Made by a program: the position numbers and the translations under genes | Shown here: piece after piece, positions 47,919 through 59,515 of the stretch | How the letters are laid out: the number at the start of each line of letters is the position of its first letter | Numbering within the stretch: the stretch's first letter is position 1 | Assembly: GCF_026210795.1 (NCBI RefSeq) | Contig: NC_089452.1 | Location: 124,001 to 188,000 of the forward strand | Source of the DNA: Rhizophagus irregularis | Taxonomy: Eukaryota; Glomeromycota; Glomeromycetes; Glomerales; Glomeraceae | Direction: 5' to 3' | Length of the DNA: 64,000 nucleotides | Notes under the pieces: model-generated | Database searches by the model: none | Told to the model about the DNA's origin: nothing | The model's input: the letters and a program-made list of their open reading frames with translations, nothing else

Positions 47919-48883
47919 CAGTCAACTCCCTCTATAGTCACTCCCGTTATAGTCACATTCTACTATATAGTCACACCAGTTGAATGTTCAAAACACTTTA
48001 TTATTAAAATCTATCCTATATAGTCACAATCTATCTATATATAGTCACTATCACACCTATCCTCAAAAATCTTATATTAAAAAGAACCGTTTATAATCAC
48101 AGTTATATAAAGAATATATTAAATAACTTGGCATCTAATAATCGTACAAAGATGTACCATAGCTTGTTAGAATCGTCTCACTGAGACGAATCGAATGGTG
48201 GTAGTTTTATCCTTTTACGATCACTGGCTGATGAGTTATTCAACAAAATGTTAAGCATCGGCATTATTATATTCCTTGATTTACGTTTACTGTGCCATTT
48301 AACATTTTGCTAAATATCTCGGTACCTAGTGATTGTAAAAAGACGATTAATAGCTCGTTGGAATCGCCTCATCACGACGAATCGAATGGTGGTAAGCTCA
48401 TCTCTCTGTGATCAATATTGACGGAGTTACTACTTAAAAACCATTTAATATTTTTTAATTTCGGAAATTGATCTAGTGATTGGAATTCGATGTATTTTAT
48501 ACCATTAGATTCGTCGCATCAAGACGCATCGAATGGTAGTAAGATCGTCTCTCTAGGATCAATATTGGCAGAGTTATTACACAAAAACCATTAATATTTT
48601 TTTAATTTCGGAAATTAATCTAGTGATTGGATTTCGATGTAATTTATACCATTAGAACCGTCTCATCAAGACGAATCGAATGGCGGTAAGATCATCTCTC
48701 TACTATTAATATTGGAGGAGTTACGATACAATAAAGTTTTAAGTATAATTTTGGCCAAAATTATGTTAATTTTTGGCCGGAATTATAATATACTAATATA
48801 AGAAATTTTTTATATAGTCACATCTCTTTATAATCACCAAATATGGACTGTCCCAAATGTGTGACTATAAAGAGAGTTGACTG
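47919..48883. mobile_element. 965-bp TA-flanked MITE with CAGTCAACTC ends
   Basis: The ends CAGTCAACTCCCTCTATAGT and, inverted, CAGTCAACTCTCTTTATAGT carry TA on both sides (47917-47918 and 48884-48885). The subterminal motif TATAGTCAC repeats at both ends. The interior has about four ~170-bp repeats with GACGAATCGAATGGTGGTA, a module found in other elements here. Non-coding. Confidence 0.87.
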
Positions 48884-49084
48884 TATCTCTATTATTATAA
48901 ATAGGTTTAATTCATTTGTAAATAGATTTAATTATAAATAAAGTTTAAATGAAATATAATGTGTAAGCAGAGATAACAATTTTTTATATTATTAAATATG
49001 TATAGTAAATGAATTTGATTTTAACTTGACTTGTTAATTGACCGTCAATTAAATTAAAAGATTAAATCAGAATTTTATGAAAAA

Positions 49085-50490
49085 ACGCTGATTTGATGCT
49101 TTTTTAATAAAAAAATGAAAAAGACGCAAAAAAATGGCATATTTTTTCATAAAATGATATGAAAAGATGCCGAAATGGCATCTTTTTTGATAAAAAAATG
49201 AAAAAGATGCGAAACAGCATCTTTTTCATAAAATAATATGAAAAGATGCCGAAACAGCATCTTTTTTGATAAAAAAATGAAAAGATGCGAAACAGCATCT
49301 ATTTTCATAAAATAATACAAAAAGATGCCGTTTCAGCATCTATTTTCATAAAATAATACAAAAAAATGCCGAAACAGCATCTATTTTCATAAAATAATAC
49401 GAAAAAATGCCAAACGACATCTCTTTTCATGAAATAATATGAAAAGATGCCATTTTGGCATCTTTTTTAATAAAAAAAAAGAAAAAATGCCGTTTCGGCA
49501 TCTATTTTTATAAAATAATACGAAAAGATGCTGAAACAGCATCTCTTTTTATGAAATAATATGAAAATATGCCATTTCAGCATCTTTTTTGATAAAAAAA
49601 AGAAAAAAATTCCGTTTCAGCATTTTTTTTGATAAAAAAAAAGAAAAAAATGCTGTTTCAGCATCTTTTTCATAAAATAATATGAAAAGATGCTGAACGG
49701 CATCTCTTTTTATGAAATAATATGAAAAGATGCTATTTTGGTATCTTTTTTGATAAAAAAAATGAAAGAGATGCTGTTTTGGCATCTTTTTCATAAAATA
49801 ATACAAAAAAATGCTGTTTCAGTATCTATTTTCATAAAATAATACGAAAAGATGCTGAAGCGGCATCTCTTTTTATGAAATAATACGAAAAGATGCCATT
49901 TCGGCATCTTTTTTATAAGATAATACAAAAAGATGCTAACGGCATCTCTTTTCATGAAACAATACGAAAAGATGCTATTTCGGCATCTTTTTTGATAAAA
50001 AAAAATGAAAAAGATGCTGTTTCGACATCTTTTTGTATAAAATAATATGAAAAGATGCCGAAATGTCATCTTTTTCATAATACAACACCGTTTAACATTT
50101 TTATTTGTACATTAACAAAAAACGCTTTTCCTAACAGTTTTTAACTGTGTTAGTAAAAAAGTAGCAAAAAGATTTTTATTTAATAAAAAAACATCTTTCG
50201 CAACATTTTTTAACTGTATTAATGAGAAATGTTGCGAAACATTTTTATTTTATAATTTAACGAAAAAAAAACATTTTTCGCAGCAGTTTTAACTATATTA
50301 ATAAAAACGTTGCGAAAACGTTTTTTATTTGATAATTTACTGATAAAAAATCATTTTCGCAATGGTTTTTAACTGTATTAATAAAAATTTTGTGAAAAAC
50401 GTTTTTTATTTGATAATTTGCCAATAAAAAGTCATTTCGCAACGTCTTATAACTATATTAAAAAAAAACATTGCGAAAGACTTTTTTATT
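49085..50490. repeat. Palindromic tandem repeats right of the hAT gene
   Basis: 49085-50085 is a ~50-60-bp unit with GATGC(C/T)G(A/T)(A/T)(A/T)CGGCATC hairpins separated by TTTTTCATAAAATAATA. 50100-50490 is a looser repeat with GTTGCGAAA(A)CGTTTTT, the same core motif as the 79-bp satellite. The region ends at 50575 in GATC-rich sequence and TTCAGAACACTA, like the edge at 43258. It may be the right flank of the same hAT element. The coded frames are shadows. Confidence 0.8.
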
Positions 50491-50582
50491 TGATTTATTT
50501 ATGAAAACCGATCCAGATCCAGATCGGATCAGATCAGATTTGACTAAAATCCGGTCTGATTCGATCCGTTCAGAACACTACA

Positions 50583-50826
50583 TAGGAGCCCCAATCTAGA
50601 GGGGGGGACAAAAAAAAATACATAAAATACAATACATGACCAGAATTACCATTAATATTGGCCAAAATTTTGACCAAAAGAGTGAGCAAAAATTTTGGAT
50701 GATAATTCCGGCCAAGACTTAAAGATTTGTATAATTCCAGCCTAAATTACATGTATTTTTTTTACATAAAAAATCCAAAAACAGGAGGGAAAGGGTTATG
50801 TTAAACGAAAAATTGAATTGATGCGG
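50583..50826. mobile_element. Truncated Harbinger-like MITE copy
   Basis: Nearly identical to about 10465-10710 (for example the GACCAAAAGAGTGAGCAAAA segment). It lacks its left end and stops at GATGCGG, exactly where the Gypsy LTR begins, so the retrotransposon entered this MITE. Confidence 0.85.
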
Positions 50827-51885
50827 TGAAGGATGCACCTGCCACATGCATACCTCATTATACATGAAAACTCATGTATAGGGTCAGAACTTCGTATAAA
50901 AATATTAATTTCACTTGGTTTAGTGGTTCATTTTTAAAGGTTGAATAAAATAAAACAAAATGTTGTTCTTTCAGACTAATAGAATCTAAAAGATTCATGC
51001 CTTTCACAACTTTCATCAAGAATAAATTATGGTTGATTCATATTTCATTACAAATAAAATTCAATATAAATTCAAAATAATAAGGGTAAAAATTCACTGG
51101 TAAAAAATGGTCTATCCTACACATATCCTACACATATCTTACATATATCAGGTACTCAAAATGTAGAAAATCATACACAAATAATACACATATCATATAC
51201 ATATCGGGTACTTATATATATAGTATACCTATCAGGTACCTGATATATGTATGATATATATATTAGTACCCGATATGTGTATGATATGTGTATTATTTGT
51301 GTATGATTTTCTACATTTTGAGTACCCAATATGTGTAAGATATGTGTAGGATAAATCATTTTTTTACCAGTGATTCTATCCTTTCACTTTCTCGAAATTA
51401 TCTGTTCAAAAATTTGTTAGTTTATTCAGATCAAATAAATGTTCTTTAAATAATATTTTCTATTACCCTTGAATTCACATGACTTATCTATTCTAATTGG
51501 TACAGTTTATACTCATGTCCTGGAGTTTATATCTCCTTTTCTGAATATCTCATCTAATAGTTCTTTTTGAAATATCTCATCTAATATTTCCTTTTTAGAA
51601 TATCTCTTCTATCTTTTCATACTAGATACAGTTTATATTCGTGTCTAGGAGTTACTCTCATTGTGGACAAATAAATTCCATTGTAGACAAATAAATAAAC
51701 AAATTGCCTATCATTAGTGTCAATCATTTGGGTCATAAACAATAAACAAATAGTTTATCATTTGTGCTCATCATTTGGGTCGATCATCACGTGACTTATT
51801 ATTTTATTATTTCTTATACGTTTAAAATACTAAGATACCTACGCCTCATTATTAATTAATTTTCTATCAAATTCTGCATACTACA
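50827..51885 (-). repeat. 3' LTR of the Gypsy element
   Basis: On the plus strand it begins TGAAGGATGCACC and ends GCATACTACA, the TG...CA borders of an LTR. Directly upstream in the element's sense is the purine tract GGTGGGGGAATTT (51886-51898). A 278-bp CACTA-type MITE sits inside. The partner LTR is not visible, so the borders are inferred from TG/CA, the tract and the MITE junction. Confidence 0.68.
51095..51372. mobile_element. 278-bp CACTA-type MITE in the LTR
   Basis: The ends CACTGGTAAAAAAT are inverted, with ATT flanking both sides (51092-51094 and 51373-51375). The interior repeats TACCCGATATGTGTA-like motifs of the 10.4-kb CACTA element, which could have mobilised it. Confidence 0.85.
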
Positions 51886-51967
51886 AAATTCCCCCACCAA
51901 TAAATATTGTGTCCCCACAATACTCCTAAAATTAATTAACTATCCTAAATCGAATCAAACTTGGGTC

Positions 51968-53194
51968 TCAATCAAATTTAAATTCCCTCCTATCTATTAC
52001 TTCTTTCCCTTTAATCACTATCCTGGGTTCGAACCTCAATTTATCTTGATATTTCTTCAACCATTTACCATTCTGTGGTGTTTTTAGAACTTATCCATTT
52101 AATTCTTTCAATCGATAAGATCCATTTAATAATTTCTCATGGATTACATATGGTCCTTTCCACTTTTCCTGTAATTTTCCTGACCATTGTTTTTCTCTCC
52201 ATGCTTCATATAATAGCACTTTTTCTCCTATTTCAAATTCTTCTTTTATTTTATACTTTTCGTCATGATATCCTTTCTGTTTTACCTGTGCTTTCATCAA
52301 GTTTTCCTTTACTTTGAATCTTATTTTCAGTAGATCTTCAATCAACGTTTTCACTCTTTCCATCATGGTCATTTTATTTTCATCCTTGTCCAATGGTATT
52401 CTTGCCTCCCTACCATATGTTACATAAAATGGTTGCATATTACTTGACTTATGTTTCTTTGTTCTATATGCAAATAACACAGATGGTATATTTCTATCCC
52501 AATCTTGTCCTCCTAGTTTTGCTAATAATTCACATAGCGTCCGATTGAATCTTTCTACTAATCCATTCGTTTCTGGATGATATGGTGTTGATAATCTATG
52601 ATTTATCCCACATCTTTCAACTAGTTTTTCCATCATCCTATTATTAAAGTGTGTTCCTCTGTCACTTATTATTTTCTTAGGACATCCATGTCTGCAAATT
52701 ATATCCTCCCATAAAAATTCTGTTACTTCGTTAGCTGTTGCTTCTCTTAATGCTCTGGCTTCTACCCATTTCGTGAAGTAATCTATCGCTACTACTATGT
52801 ATTTGTTACCTTTACCTGTTTCATTCAATGGTCCTACTATATCTATCCCTATCACTTCAAATGGTTCTCCTATCCTTATAGGATGTAGTTCATTTCTTCC
52901 AATTGGTCTTCCTCTCATTTGACAATTCCGACACATTCTAACGTACTTTTCAATATCTTTTCTCATATTTTTCCAATAATATCTTTCTCTTATCTTTTCA
53001 TAGGTAGTGTTCATCCCAAAATGTCCTGACAATTCATTATCATGCATCATATACATTAACCCTTCAAATTCAAATCTTTTAATTACTCTTAGCCTCTTTT
53101 CATCTTTTCTTCGATAAACTATCCCTTCTATAATTTCGTATTTCTTTTCATTTGCAATATTTTTAATTATTCTGTCATACTCACTCTCTTCCAT
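51968..53194 (-). pseudogene. Gypsy integrase
   Basis: The N-terminal HHCC finger (HDNELSGH...C-x2-C) is at about residues 50-90. The catalytic core follows: D in GIDIVGPL, D in ISDRGTHF and E in HPETNGLVERFNR complete D,D-35-E. A C-terminal GYHD...W.GPY-like region carries KWKGPYVIHEKL and GSYRLKELNG. An in-frame TAA at 52091-52093 cuts the last ~40 residues (LKTPQNGKWLKKY), which stay open to 51968. No chromodomain is seen. The start codon at 53194 overlaps the preceding small frame by 28 nt. Confidence 0.88.
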
Positions 53195-53421
53195 AATATT
53201 TCTTTATATATTTCAATTTTACTTATAGTTATTTCTATTTTTATTATCTCTTCCTGTATTTCTTTGATTGATGATACTTCTTTTTTATTCCAATCGTCGG
53301 TTATTATATTATCCAACTCTCTATTCTTATCTCTTAACGCAATAATTTCTTTTTGAACGTCTCTCAGTGCCTTGATTAGTGTTTCTATTTCTGAATTCGT
53401 TGTTCTTATCACTTGTTCCAT
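53167..53421 (-). CDS. 84-residue coiled-coil segment between kinase and integrase
   Basis: The frame is rich in E, K and I with heptad-like spacing (EIETLIKALRDVQKEIIALR), so a coiled coil is likely. It begins a few bases after the stop of the kinase-like frame and overlaps the integrase start in another frame. In the parent element it was probably a linker in the pol polyprotein. No family is recognised. Confidence 0.5.
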   Translation of the reverse strand: MEQVIRTTNSEIETLIKALRDVQKEIIALRDKNRELDNIITDDWNKKEVSSIKEIQEEIIKIEITISKIEIYKEILWKRVSMTE

Positions 53422-53425
53422 ATTT

Positions 53426-54242
53426 TTAACTTCGTACTTTTCTCCAATCTTCTATCTCCTTATATACTTTTTCCCAACTCCTTTGATCATTTTTGATCTT
53501 CACTACACTGTACTTTTTAGTATTCGTATATAAATTTTGATGCTCTTTAAACATTCTAACCATATCCATATACTCCTCTTTTTTCAACGTGTCATATGAT
53601 GACTTATGTCCTCCATTTCCTTTTTTCATCTCTCTTCCTATGTAATTTTCCCAACAGTTGTTGTTCTCCAGAAATATTACTATAGCCTTTAATATCTATC
53701 AAATCTTTATACCTGAATATTTCTTTTTCCATTTCGTGATTTCCTTCTGGTGTTATCAATCCCCTATCAAAACTCTTGGTTCTTTGATAGAAATATTCAC
53801 AATAAGGTGATTTATCCAATATTACTATATCAGTATCTTTATCAAATTCTAACATTCTCCTGTTTATTTGTTCCACTACTTCCTTTCTAAATTTCCATTC
53901 AGTTTCTAATTTTGGAATTTCGAATTCTGGATTATCTCCTCTTCTTCTTTTGAATGTATTGAACCTTACTTTTAATCCTTGTTTTTCCCATTCTTTTATT
54001 AGATTAGTTACTACACTAGTTTTACCTACTCCGTCTACTCCATCAATTATTACTATCGTTGGTTTCTTACCCTTTTTCATTGTTAATAATCGTGATAACG
54101 CATCAGCATTCTTATTCTCTTTTCCAGGTCTGTGTATAATTTCAAAGTTGTACTGCTGCAATTCCATTACCCATCTAGCTCTTCTTCCTATTGGTATTTT
54201 AGCACTCATCAATCCTTTTAAGGCTGCATGGTCTGTTATCAC
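53426..54242 (-). pseudogene. RNase H C-terminus fused to thymidylate-kinase-like domain
   Basis: The frame opens with the end of the RNase H domain (VITDHAAL, HRPGKENKNADALSR) and only about 10 residues later enters IVIIDGVDGVGKTSVV, a P-loop of the thymidylate kinase type. ILDKSPYCEYFYQR resembles the DR-x-x-S-x-x-AYQ motif of that family, with K for R. A basic LID-like stretch (GKLHRKRDEK) comes next. A one-base shift in an A run near 53620 moves the remaining ~65 residues (SSYDTLKKEEYMDM, SVVKIKND, WEKVYKEIEDW) to another frame ending at 53426. The total of about 220 residues matches a whole kinase. The proposed role, supplying dTTP for reverse transcription, is inference. Confidence 0.78.
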
Positions 54243-54251
54243 TTTGAATTT

Positions 54252-55517
54252 TCAATTAACTAAATATTTATGGAAATGTTTTACTCCCCATATTACTGCT
54301 AAGCATTCTAATTCAGTTATTGGATATCTCTTCTCAGCTCCTTGCAGGCTTCTACTTGCGTAAGCTATTACTATTTCTCGTCCTTTTTCATCTTTTTGAC
54401 TTAATATCGCTCCAATACCATCTCCTGAAGCGTCTGTTATTAATATAAATTCTTTCTCATAATTAGGATATTGTAATATAGGATATTTTGTCAACTTTTC
54501 CTTCAACGTGTCAAATGCTTTTTGTTGTTCCTTACCCCATATAAACTCCATTTCTTTCTTTACTAAACTCGTTAGAGGTTTAGCTATCTTTGAGAAATTT
54601 TCCACGAATTTCCTGTAATAAGAACATAATCCTAGAAATGACCTCACTTCTTTCACTATTTCCGGTTCTTTGATCCCTTGTACCTTTTCAATTTTCTTTT
54701 CATCTGGTCTTAGTCCACCATTTCCAACTATATGCCCTAAAAATTTGATATCTCTTTCTAAAAACTTACATTTCTTCAATTTTATGATCAAGTTATGTTC
54801 TTGTAATCTTTTCAATACTTTTTCTAAGTGCTCCATATGATCCTCTAAATTTTCAGAAAATATCATGATGTCATCTATGTATACCACCACAAAATCATCT
54901 ATAAATTCTTTCAATATCTCGTCCATTACTCTCTGAAAGGTTGCTGGCGCATTTGTTAATCCAAATGGCATTACATTATACTCATATAATCCTTTTGCGC
55001 ATACAAAAGCTGTTTTAGCTTTATCCCTCTCGTCCATTTCTATCTGATGAAATTCTGCTGCTAAATCAATACTCGAGAACCATCTTGCTTTCCTGTACTT
55101 TTCCAGCAATTCATCTATCCTTGGTAGCGGGTAACTATCTTGTATAGTTACTTTGTTCAGTTGTCTATAATCAATACAAAATCTGTACTTTCCTGTTTTC
55201 TTTTTCGCTAATGTCACAGGTGAACTCCATGGGCTATTTGATTTCCTTATCTTTCCTTGTCTTAATAACTTATCTACTTCTTCTCTTATGACTTTTGACT
55301 TCTCTTCAGTTTCCTTGTATCTCTTCTGTTTTATCGGTTTCACTCCTTCTTCAATTTCTATCCTATGTTTCACTATTCTTGTTCTACCTTCTTTCTCTTT
55401 GTCATATTCTAAAATATCCTGATATTTTAATAACATTTTTATCATATCATTTTTCTCATCGTTATCCACTTCCCCTATATTCAATTTTTCCAAAAATTTG
55501 TCTTCTCTAGATTGCAT
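54252..55517 (-). pseudogene. Gypsy reverse transcriptase and RNase H N-terminus
   Basis: 421 residues. The RT motifs are in order: SPWSSPV, FCIDYRQLN, SSIDLAAEFHQI, YNVMPFGLTNAPATFQ, VVYIDDIMIFS (the YIDD catalytic box), LGLCSYYRKF. The RNase H follows with ITDASGDGIGAIL and ITELECLAVIWGV. An in-frame TGA at 54252-54254 breaks the RNase H; the same frame then continues into the kinase-fused segment. The protease frame upstream is offset, so a shift near 55520-55550 separates them, possibly the element's normal frameshift site. Confidence 0.92.
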
Positions 55518-55552
55518 CTTTACTGTCTCTCTCTTTTCAGAGCCAAGACTTC

Positions 55553-56131
55553 CTATTTAAAAGTCTGATATACCTTATGCTTTGTCCTTTCGTTATCACT
55601 CTCATATTCCTCTTCATCACTTGATGACTCAGGATCTTCAAATTCTTCAGGACTTTTCTCATAGTTTATTGGAATTACTATTGTCTCCTCATGTCTCTCA
55701 ATTCTCATTTCTTTATTCTCAAAGTCTATACTCACATTTAATTTTTTCCAAATATCATTTCCCAATATTAAATCTTCTTCACTCGAATCAATCACTTCTA
55801 CTTCTTTCTCAATTTCTAATTCGTCTTCATATCTAATAATTATTCTCGCTTTTCCTAACGCTTCTATTTTTTCTCCATTCGCTATAGTGCATCTAAATTT
55901 GCTTTTCTTTAATATAGGAATTCCCAGTTTTCTTCATAGTTTATCCGTTATTACACTTATCGCTGCTCCTGTATCAATGATTACACTAACTATCTGATTC
56001 TCTATTTCCAATTCTGCTCTCATTGCGGTAGTTTTTCTATCATTCATTTCGATTTTTTCTACCGAGTGTAGTCAATCCTTCTTATTTATCGCATTTAGTC
56101 TATACGTTTTTTGCCTTAACTTACTATGTTA
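55553..56131 (-). pseudogene. Gypsy aspartic protease region
   Basis: IIDTGAAISVI near 55945-55980 is the DTG active-site motif of a retropepsin, and EDLILGNDIWKKL downstream fits the second conserved hydrophobic-G region. TGA stops at 56072-56074 and 55934-55936 and a TAA at 56129-56131 interrupt the frame, which is the same frame as gag. It would cleave the polyprotein. Confidence 0.8.
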
Positions 56132-57928
56132 CTTTGAATTTTCATTCACAAGTTGTCCAAACGTTATATTTGCTCTAGCATTTCTAACATCTCTTACTAT
56201 ATCATAAGGTGGTACTTCCTCAACCAATCTTGGTCCATATTCTCTTAATTTGTTTGATCTTTCTGGTTTATATCAAGTTCCATCTTCTCTTTGTTTCCTT
56301 CCTGGATAATAATATGTTCCATCTTTTTTCTGTACGCCTTTCAATCGCCTGCTACCATCCTTTGTTATAGGTACTTCTGAATACATTCTTGCCCCTGGTT
56401 CCATAGATGGTTTTTCCATTTCTACCTCTTCAATCACGTTTTTTTCTTCTACCGATCTTCGTTTTTGATTCCACTTTTCATTACTCCTTTGTTCCTTATC
56501 CTCTTGTATAACACTATCTTTAGTTCTCTCATTCTTTCTAGTTTGTACCGGATATATATCGTACTCGTTATAATATACCTCTGGTAATTCATCATAGTCT
56601 CCATATTCGTCATTATAATCCTCATATCCTTGACCTTCATCATATTCGTATTCATCATATTCTTCTATCACATTTACTTTTCTATCGTATCTTCACCTTT
56701 CGGGACAATCTTTCGTTAAATGTCCTCTTCTATCACAATTGAAACACGTTGGTGTCTGCCTCATCCTAAATTGGTTTTGACCTTGACTTCTTAGTCTTCT
56801 ATTTTCTTCTATCAATTTTAACTTTTTTGCCTCATCACTTGCTTTTAGCCTTGCAAAATCTCTTGTCAAATCATCTATGTCGTACTTATCTTGTTTCTTT
56901 GTTGCTTCTTTTGGTTTCACAACTGGTTCTGGTTCCTCTTGCTTGAATTTTCCTTTCAAGGCGTCATATCCTTTTTCTGAAGCTCTAGCCAATTCTAGTA
57001 CTCTTGCCAAATCCGCAGGACTACCCATAACTACGTCTTTAACATGATCGGCATTTAATCCCCTAATAAAAATCCTTTTTTGATTTCCTGCAGCTACTAC
57101 TGCATCTCCTCCTGCTCTTTTCAACAAATACTTGAACCTGATATAGTATTTGTCTATTGTCTCTCCGCTCAATTGTTTTATTTCTTCCAACTTTTCTAAC
57201 CATTTGTCTTTAATCCTGTCACTAGCATATTTAGCTATTATTTCATGTCTCAAACCTGTATTATCATTAGCTCTCCATCCAGTTATAGTTGCTCCCTCAG
57301 TTCTAAACCAATCTGACGCTCCATATCCCAGTTGAGCTTCAGCTATCCTGAACTTTTGCGCATCATCATCTGGTAATCCATTTGTTTGATATGCCCTTGC
57401 AAACCTATCGCACCATTCTTCTACGTCTTCGTCTGGGGTTCCATAAAATTTTGGAAATTCCACTAATAATCCCCTAGTCGCATTTACTCTTTGATCCACA
57501 GTTTGTATTTCTCCTTGTAATCCAGTCATAGTTATCAGTGGTACATTCAAATTATTCCAATTATTTCTTACATCATGTCCAAATATAACCGTTCCTAATG
57601 CTTGTAAGTCCTGTCTCATCTCAGCTCTAGTTACTCCCATTGTTGCTGGTATTAGTGTTATAGGTATTGGTATTACTGGTGTTTTTATTGTTAGTTTCTT
57701 ATTTTCTTTTTTATTTTCTTTTTCTTGCTCACTATCTGAGTGTTCAGAAAAGCTTTTTCCAGGTGTATTTATAAGTTTTTCAGACTCATCACTTGATTTT
57801 TCTTCTTCTTCTGAAGAAGTTTCTGATTTCCTAAAATGGTCTTCATCTTGAGATTCCTCGTGGTCTTTTTCTAGCTCTCTTTGTGAATCTGATTCATCTG
57901 AATCGTCCTCATCTATATTTCTAATCAA
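56132..57928 (-). pseudogene. Gypsy gag with zinc knuckle
   Basis: A highly acidic N-terminus is followed by a capsid-like region (LLVEFPKFYGTPDEDVEEW, YYIRFKYLLKRAG) typical of Gypsy gag, then CFNCDRRGHLTKDC, a CCHC knuckle for RNA binding. TGA codons at 56693-56695 and 56273-56275 interrupt the frame, which otherwise continues through a tyrosine/acid-rich linker into protease. No ATG is found at the 5' end. The open frame runs back to a TATAG acceptor at 57960, so the start was probably spliced from an upstream exon. Confidence 0.85.
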
Positions 57929-58350
57929 CCCTCTTTTTACCAGATATGAATGTAACGTTCTCCCTATAAAAAATATATATACGGTTCGTTAGTATACTGT
58001 ATTTTCGTATTTTGCGAACAGTATATTTATAGTATTATTACCGTATAATTACAGTATTTTCACATACTGTATATATTCAGTATTCTGCACACCGTATCAT
58101 ATATACGGTTTGCATACAATATATTTTTCCAGTTTCACACGTATGTTTTATACTTGTAAACAGTAGAAAAACCGTATGTTTTATACCAATAAACAGTATA
58201 TTGTTTTATATTTTATATTGCGAACAGTATACTTTTCCAGGATAAACCGTATATTTTATACTGATAAACAGTACTTTTTTCCAGTTTAAACTGCATATTT
58301 TGTACTGATAAATAGTATATATTATTCAATTAAATCGTATATTTTATATT
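57929..58350 (-). other. Likely intron 3' end and degenerate repeats upstream of gag
   Basis: On the minus strand TATACTAACGAACC (branch-point consensus TACTAAC) is followed by a T-rich tract and TTTTTTATAG at the edge of the gag frame. Upstream, about six loose repeats of a unit with ACGGTTTAAACTGG and CAGTATAAAATATAC can form small hairpins. No donor was identified. Confidence 0.5.
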
Positions 58351-59212
58351 TGCAAACAGAATTTAAAATGCATTTATAATCAATAAAATTTTTATTAAAT
58401 AATATTAAATATACAAATATTTTTTTATAAATAATATAAATAAAAAACTAGTATAAAATAATATACTATTTGTAAAAAAAATAATATTAGCAAAATATAA
58501 ACAAAAAAAAAAGAAATTTAATTAGTAATATTATCATTATTTTAAATATAAAAAAGGAATAATAAAAGGTTAGTAAAAAAAAGAAATTTAATTAGTAATA
58601 TTATTATTATTTTAAATATAAAAAAGAAATAATAAAAAGTTAGTAATATTATTAATATATTAGTTAGATATAAAAAAGTAATAAAACGATAGTAGTAATG
58701 TTAGTAATATATTAAAAAAAATTAAATAAAATACATAAAAGTAAAAAAAAATATAATTAATATATGTTAACATATAATATTAATATAAAAATAAAAACAT
58801 AAAATGGTGTACATATAGTTGTTTAATTAATATTGTTAAAATTCACCATTACAATTCCAGAGAGATATTAGTGAAAGTAATTGTTAATTGATATACGTGC
58901 ATATCACTTTTTGTATAATTAATAGTTTGGTACAAATATATATATTATATATTATCAAAATAAGTTTTTTATTTAATTTTTATTATTATATGTTAAAATA
59001 ATTTTGGTATTCATTTTTATTGTCTTTTTTTTCTAAAAAAAAAGAAGAGAAAAGAATATTTTTGAAAAAATAAACAAAAAATAAACAATAACGTGTTATT
59101 AATGCATGTGATCGGCGATCAGCTGAATTTTAATTGGTTAAATGTAGAAATGCGAAAATTAAAAAGCAGAAGTATTTTTTTTAAAATTTAAATCATACAG
59201 ATTGTTTTTAAA
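58351..59212. other. AT-rich region, no gene
   Basis: Runs of A and T with a short direct repeat (AAAGAAATTTAATTAGTAATATTAT at about 58511 and 58578). No frame or RNA gene recognised. Confidence 0.55.
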
Positions 59213-59515
59213 GTTTAATTAGTAATTTAAAAGTTCTTTTTTTTTAATAAGAAAATTTGTAAAAATTTTTCTTAATACTGCTTAATTTTTAAATTAAAGC
59301 CTTAATACTAAATTAGTTAAATTAGAATTAAGAAAAATTTGTGAGAATTTTCTTTGATACTGCTTAATTTTTAAATTAAAGCTTTAATATTAAATTAGTT
59401 AAATTAGAATTAAGCAGTATTAAGAAAAATTTGCAAGAATTTTCCTTGATACTGCTTAATTTTTAAATTAAAGCCTTAATACTACTAAATTAGTTAAATT
59501 AGAATTAACATATGG
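59213..59515. repeat. ~115-bp palindromic tandem repeats, first cluster
   Basis: The units carry AATTAAGCAGTATTAAGAAA and the inverse TTGATACTGCTTAATT around a short loop, then TTAAAGCCTTAATACTAAAT. The same unit makes up 60605-61035. Confidence 0.85.

Larger units (their letters stand above)
50827..57960 (-). mobile_element. Decayed Ty3/Gypsy retrotransposon with extra kinase domain
   Basis: Order on the minus strand: gag, protease, reverse transcriptase, RNase H, kinase-like domain, coiled coil, integrase, purine tract, 3' LTR. Integrase after RNase H is the Ty3/Gypsy order. About seven in-frame stops and three frame changes show it is dead. No second LTR or primer-binding site was found up to 64000, so the 5' end is lost or displaced beyond the window. 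Confidence 0.88.

Noticed and set aside
52075..55836. Plus-strand frames across the Gypsy element
   Set aside because: They are antisense shadows of pol; the minus-strand frames carry all catalytic motifs.
54252..56695. TGA recoded as an amino acid
   Set aside because: The intact genes in the window (1054-residue protein, left Crinkler) have no in-frame TGA, and TAA stops and frameshifts accompany the TGA codons in this element.
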